Shown here: positions 6,228 to 6,755 of the stretch, piece by piece
How the letters are laid out: each line of letters starts with the position of its first letter
Position numbering within the stretch: position 1 is the first letter of the stretch
Translations under genes and position numbers: made by a program
The notes under the pieces: model-generated
Database searches by the model: none
What the model was told of the DNA's origin: nothing
Seen by the model: only the letters and a program-made list of their open reading frames with translations
Assembly (NCBI GenBank): GCA_013290035.1
Contig: JABCYT010000188.1
Coordinates: 1-6,755, forward strand
DNA: 6,755 nucleotides
Origin: Alphaproteobacteria bacterium
GTDB taxonomy: Bacteria; Pseudomonadota; Alphaproteobacteria; Reyranellales; Reyranellaceae
Reading direction: 5' to 3'

Positions 6228-6755
6228 TCAGCGCCCCGTTTCGTCGACGGCGAGCGGTTCATCGGCCTCGTCGTCGCCTGCTTCGAGCGGCAGATCGGGC
6301 TCTTCCGGACGGAATATGGGGGGCTGGGCGCGCGGGTCCAAGAGGCCTGCGGCTTTCAGTTCCTCGTGACCCGGCAGATCGTCGAGGCTCGGCAGGCCGA
6401 AATGCTCGAGGAAGAACTCGGTGGTGCCCCAGGTCACGGGCCGGCCCGGCGCGCGGCGACGGCCCACCGGCTTGATCCAGTTCTGCTCGAACAACAGGTC
6501 GAGCGTGCCCTTGCTGAGGCCGACGCCGCGCACTTCCTCGATTTCGGCGCGCGTCACCGGCTGGTGATAGGCGATGATGGCGAGCGTCTCGATCGCCGCC
6601 CGCGACAGTTTGCGCGTCACCGGTCGCTCGATCTTGAGCTTCTCGGCAAGGTCGGGCGCGGTGCGGAAGGCGTAGCCGCCCGCCACCTGCACGAGATTGA
6701 CGCCGCGGCCGGCATACATCTCCGCCAGGTCGGCCAGCAGGCGCTTGACGTCGGC
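6228..6755 (-). CDS. scpB: Segregation and condensation protein ScpB (5' partial)
   Basis: ScpB is the dimeric winged-helix subunit of the SMC-ScpAB condensin, which compacts and helps segregate the chromosome. The frame is open to the window edge, with 175 residues visible. The ATG at 6719 is internal, because the upstream codons (ADVKRLLADLAEM) continue the family pattern. Recognisable blocks are GRGVNLVQVAGGYAFRT (first winged helix), LSRAAIETLAIIAYHQPVTRAEIEEVRGV (start of the second winged helix) and GRPVTWGTTEFFLEHFGL near the end of the fold. An acidic, Pro-rich tail of about 45 residues follows. Probably 40 or more N-terminal residues are missing. The partner gene scpA would be expected just beyond the right edge. 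Confidence 0.94.
   Translation of the reverse strand, partial: ADVKRLLADLAEMYAGRGVNLVQVAGGYAFRTAPDLAEKLKIERPVTRKLSRAAIETLAIIAYHQPVTRAEIEEVRGVGLSKGTLDLLFEQNWIKPVGRRRAPGRPVTWGTTEFFLEHFGLPSLDDLPGHEELKAAGLLDPRAQPPIFRPEEPDLPLEAGDDEADEPLAVDETGR

Overview
The window is GC-rich chromosomal DNA from an alphaproteobacterium. Codons strongly favour G or C in the third position. The order scpB-tatA-tatB-tatC-serS-surE-pcm, followed by a LysM/LytM lipoprotein gene, is a housekeeping arrangement known from Alphaproteobacteria, and DUF1491 proteins are also typical of that class. A Rhodospirillales- or Reyranella-like source is possible, but the sequence alone does not settle the genus.

Layout. From the right edge to about position 642, eight genes lie head to tail on the minus strand. 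They are scpB (5' end cut by the window edge), tatA, tatB, tatC, serS, surE, pcm and an nlpD-type gene. Spacing is tight in the middle: tatC/serS are 2 nt apart, serS and surE overlap by 4 nt (GTGA), and surE/pcm are 12 nt apart. Gaps are wider at scpB/tatA (97 nt, with a plausible promoter), tatB/tatC (71 nt) and pcm/nlpD (144 nt, containing a structured repeat). On the plus strand at the left edge are the 3' end of an unrecognised gene (1-222) and a DUF1491 gene (234-569). The DUF1491 gene converges on nlpD across a 72-nt gap that is almost filled by a very stable inverted repeat.

How the genes work together. ScpB belongs to the SMC-ScpAB condensin. TatA, TatB and TatC form the complete twin-arginine translocase for folded proteins. 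SerS charges tRNA-Ser. SurE (nucleotidase) and Pcm (isoaspartyl repair methyltransferase) are stress-survival and repair enzymes. The last protein resembles NlpD, a LytM-factor lipoprotein that controls septal amidases. The order surE-pcm-nlpD is also found in E. coli, so this block is old.

I see no undescribed multi-gene system, defence island, mobile gene cassette, CRISPR array or RNA gene. The most interesting signal is non-coding. Two paired-palindrome elements flank nlpD (571-634 and 1604-1668) and share one architecture: a palindrome centred on CC, a spacer with TCATGA, then a palindrome centred on GG. A compensated base-pair change in the second copy suggests that the small hairpins are what is maintained. 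They look like members of a dispersed REP/BIME-like family. Smaller points are a 12-nt tandem repeat inside tatB, the loss of most catalytic residues in the LytM domain, and the unusual tatC start region.
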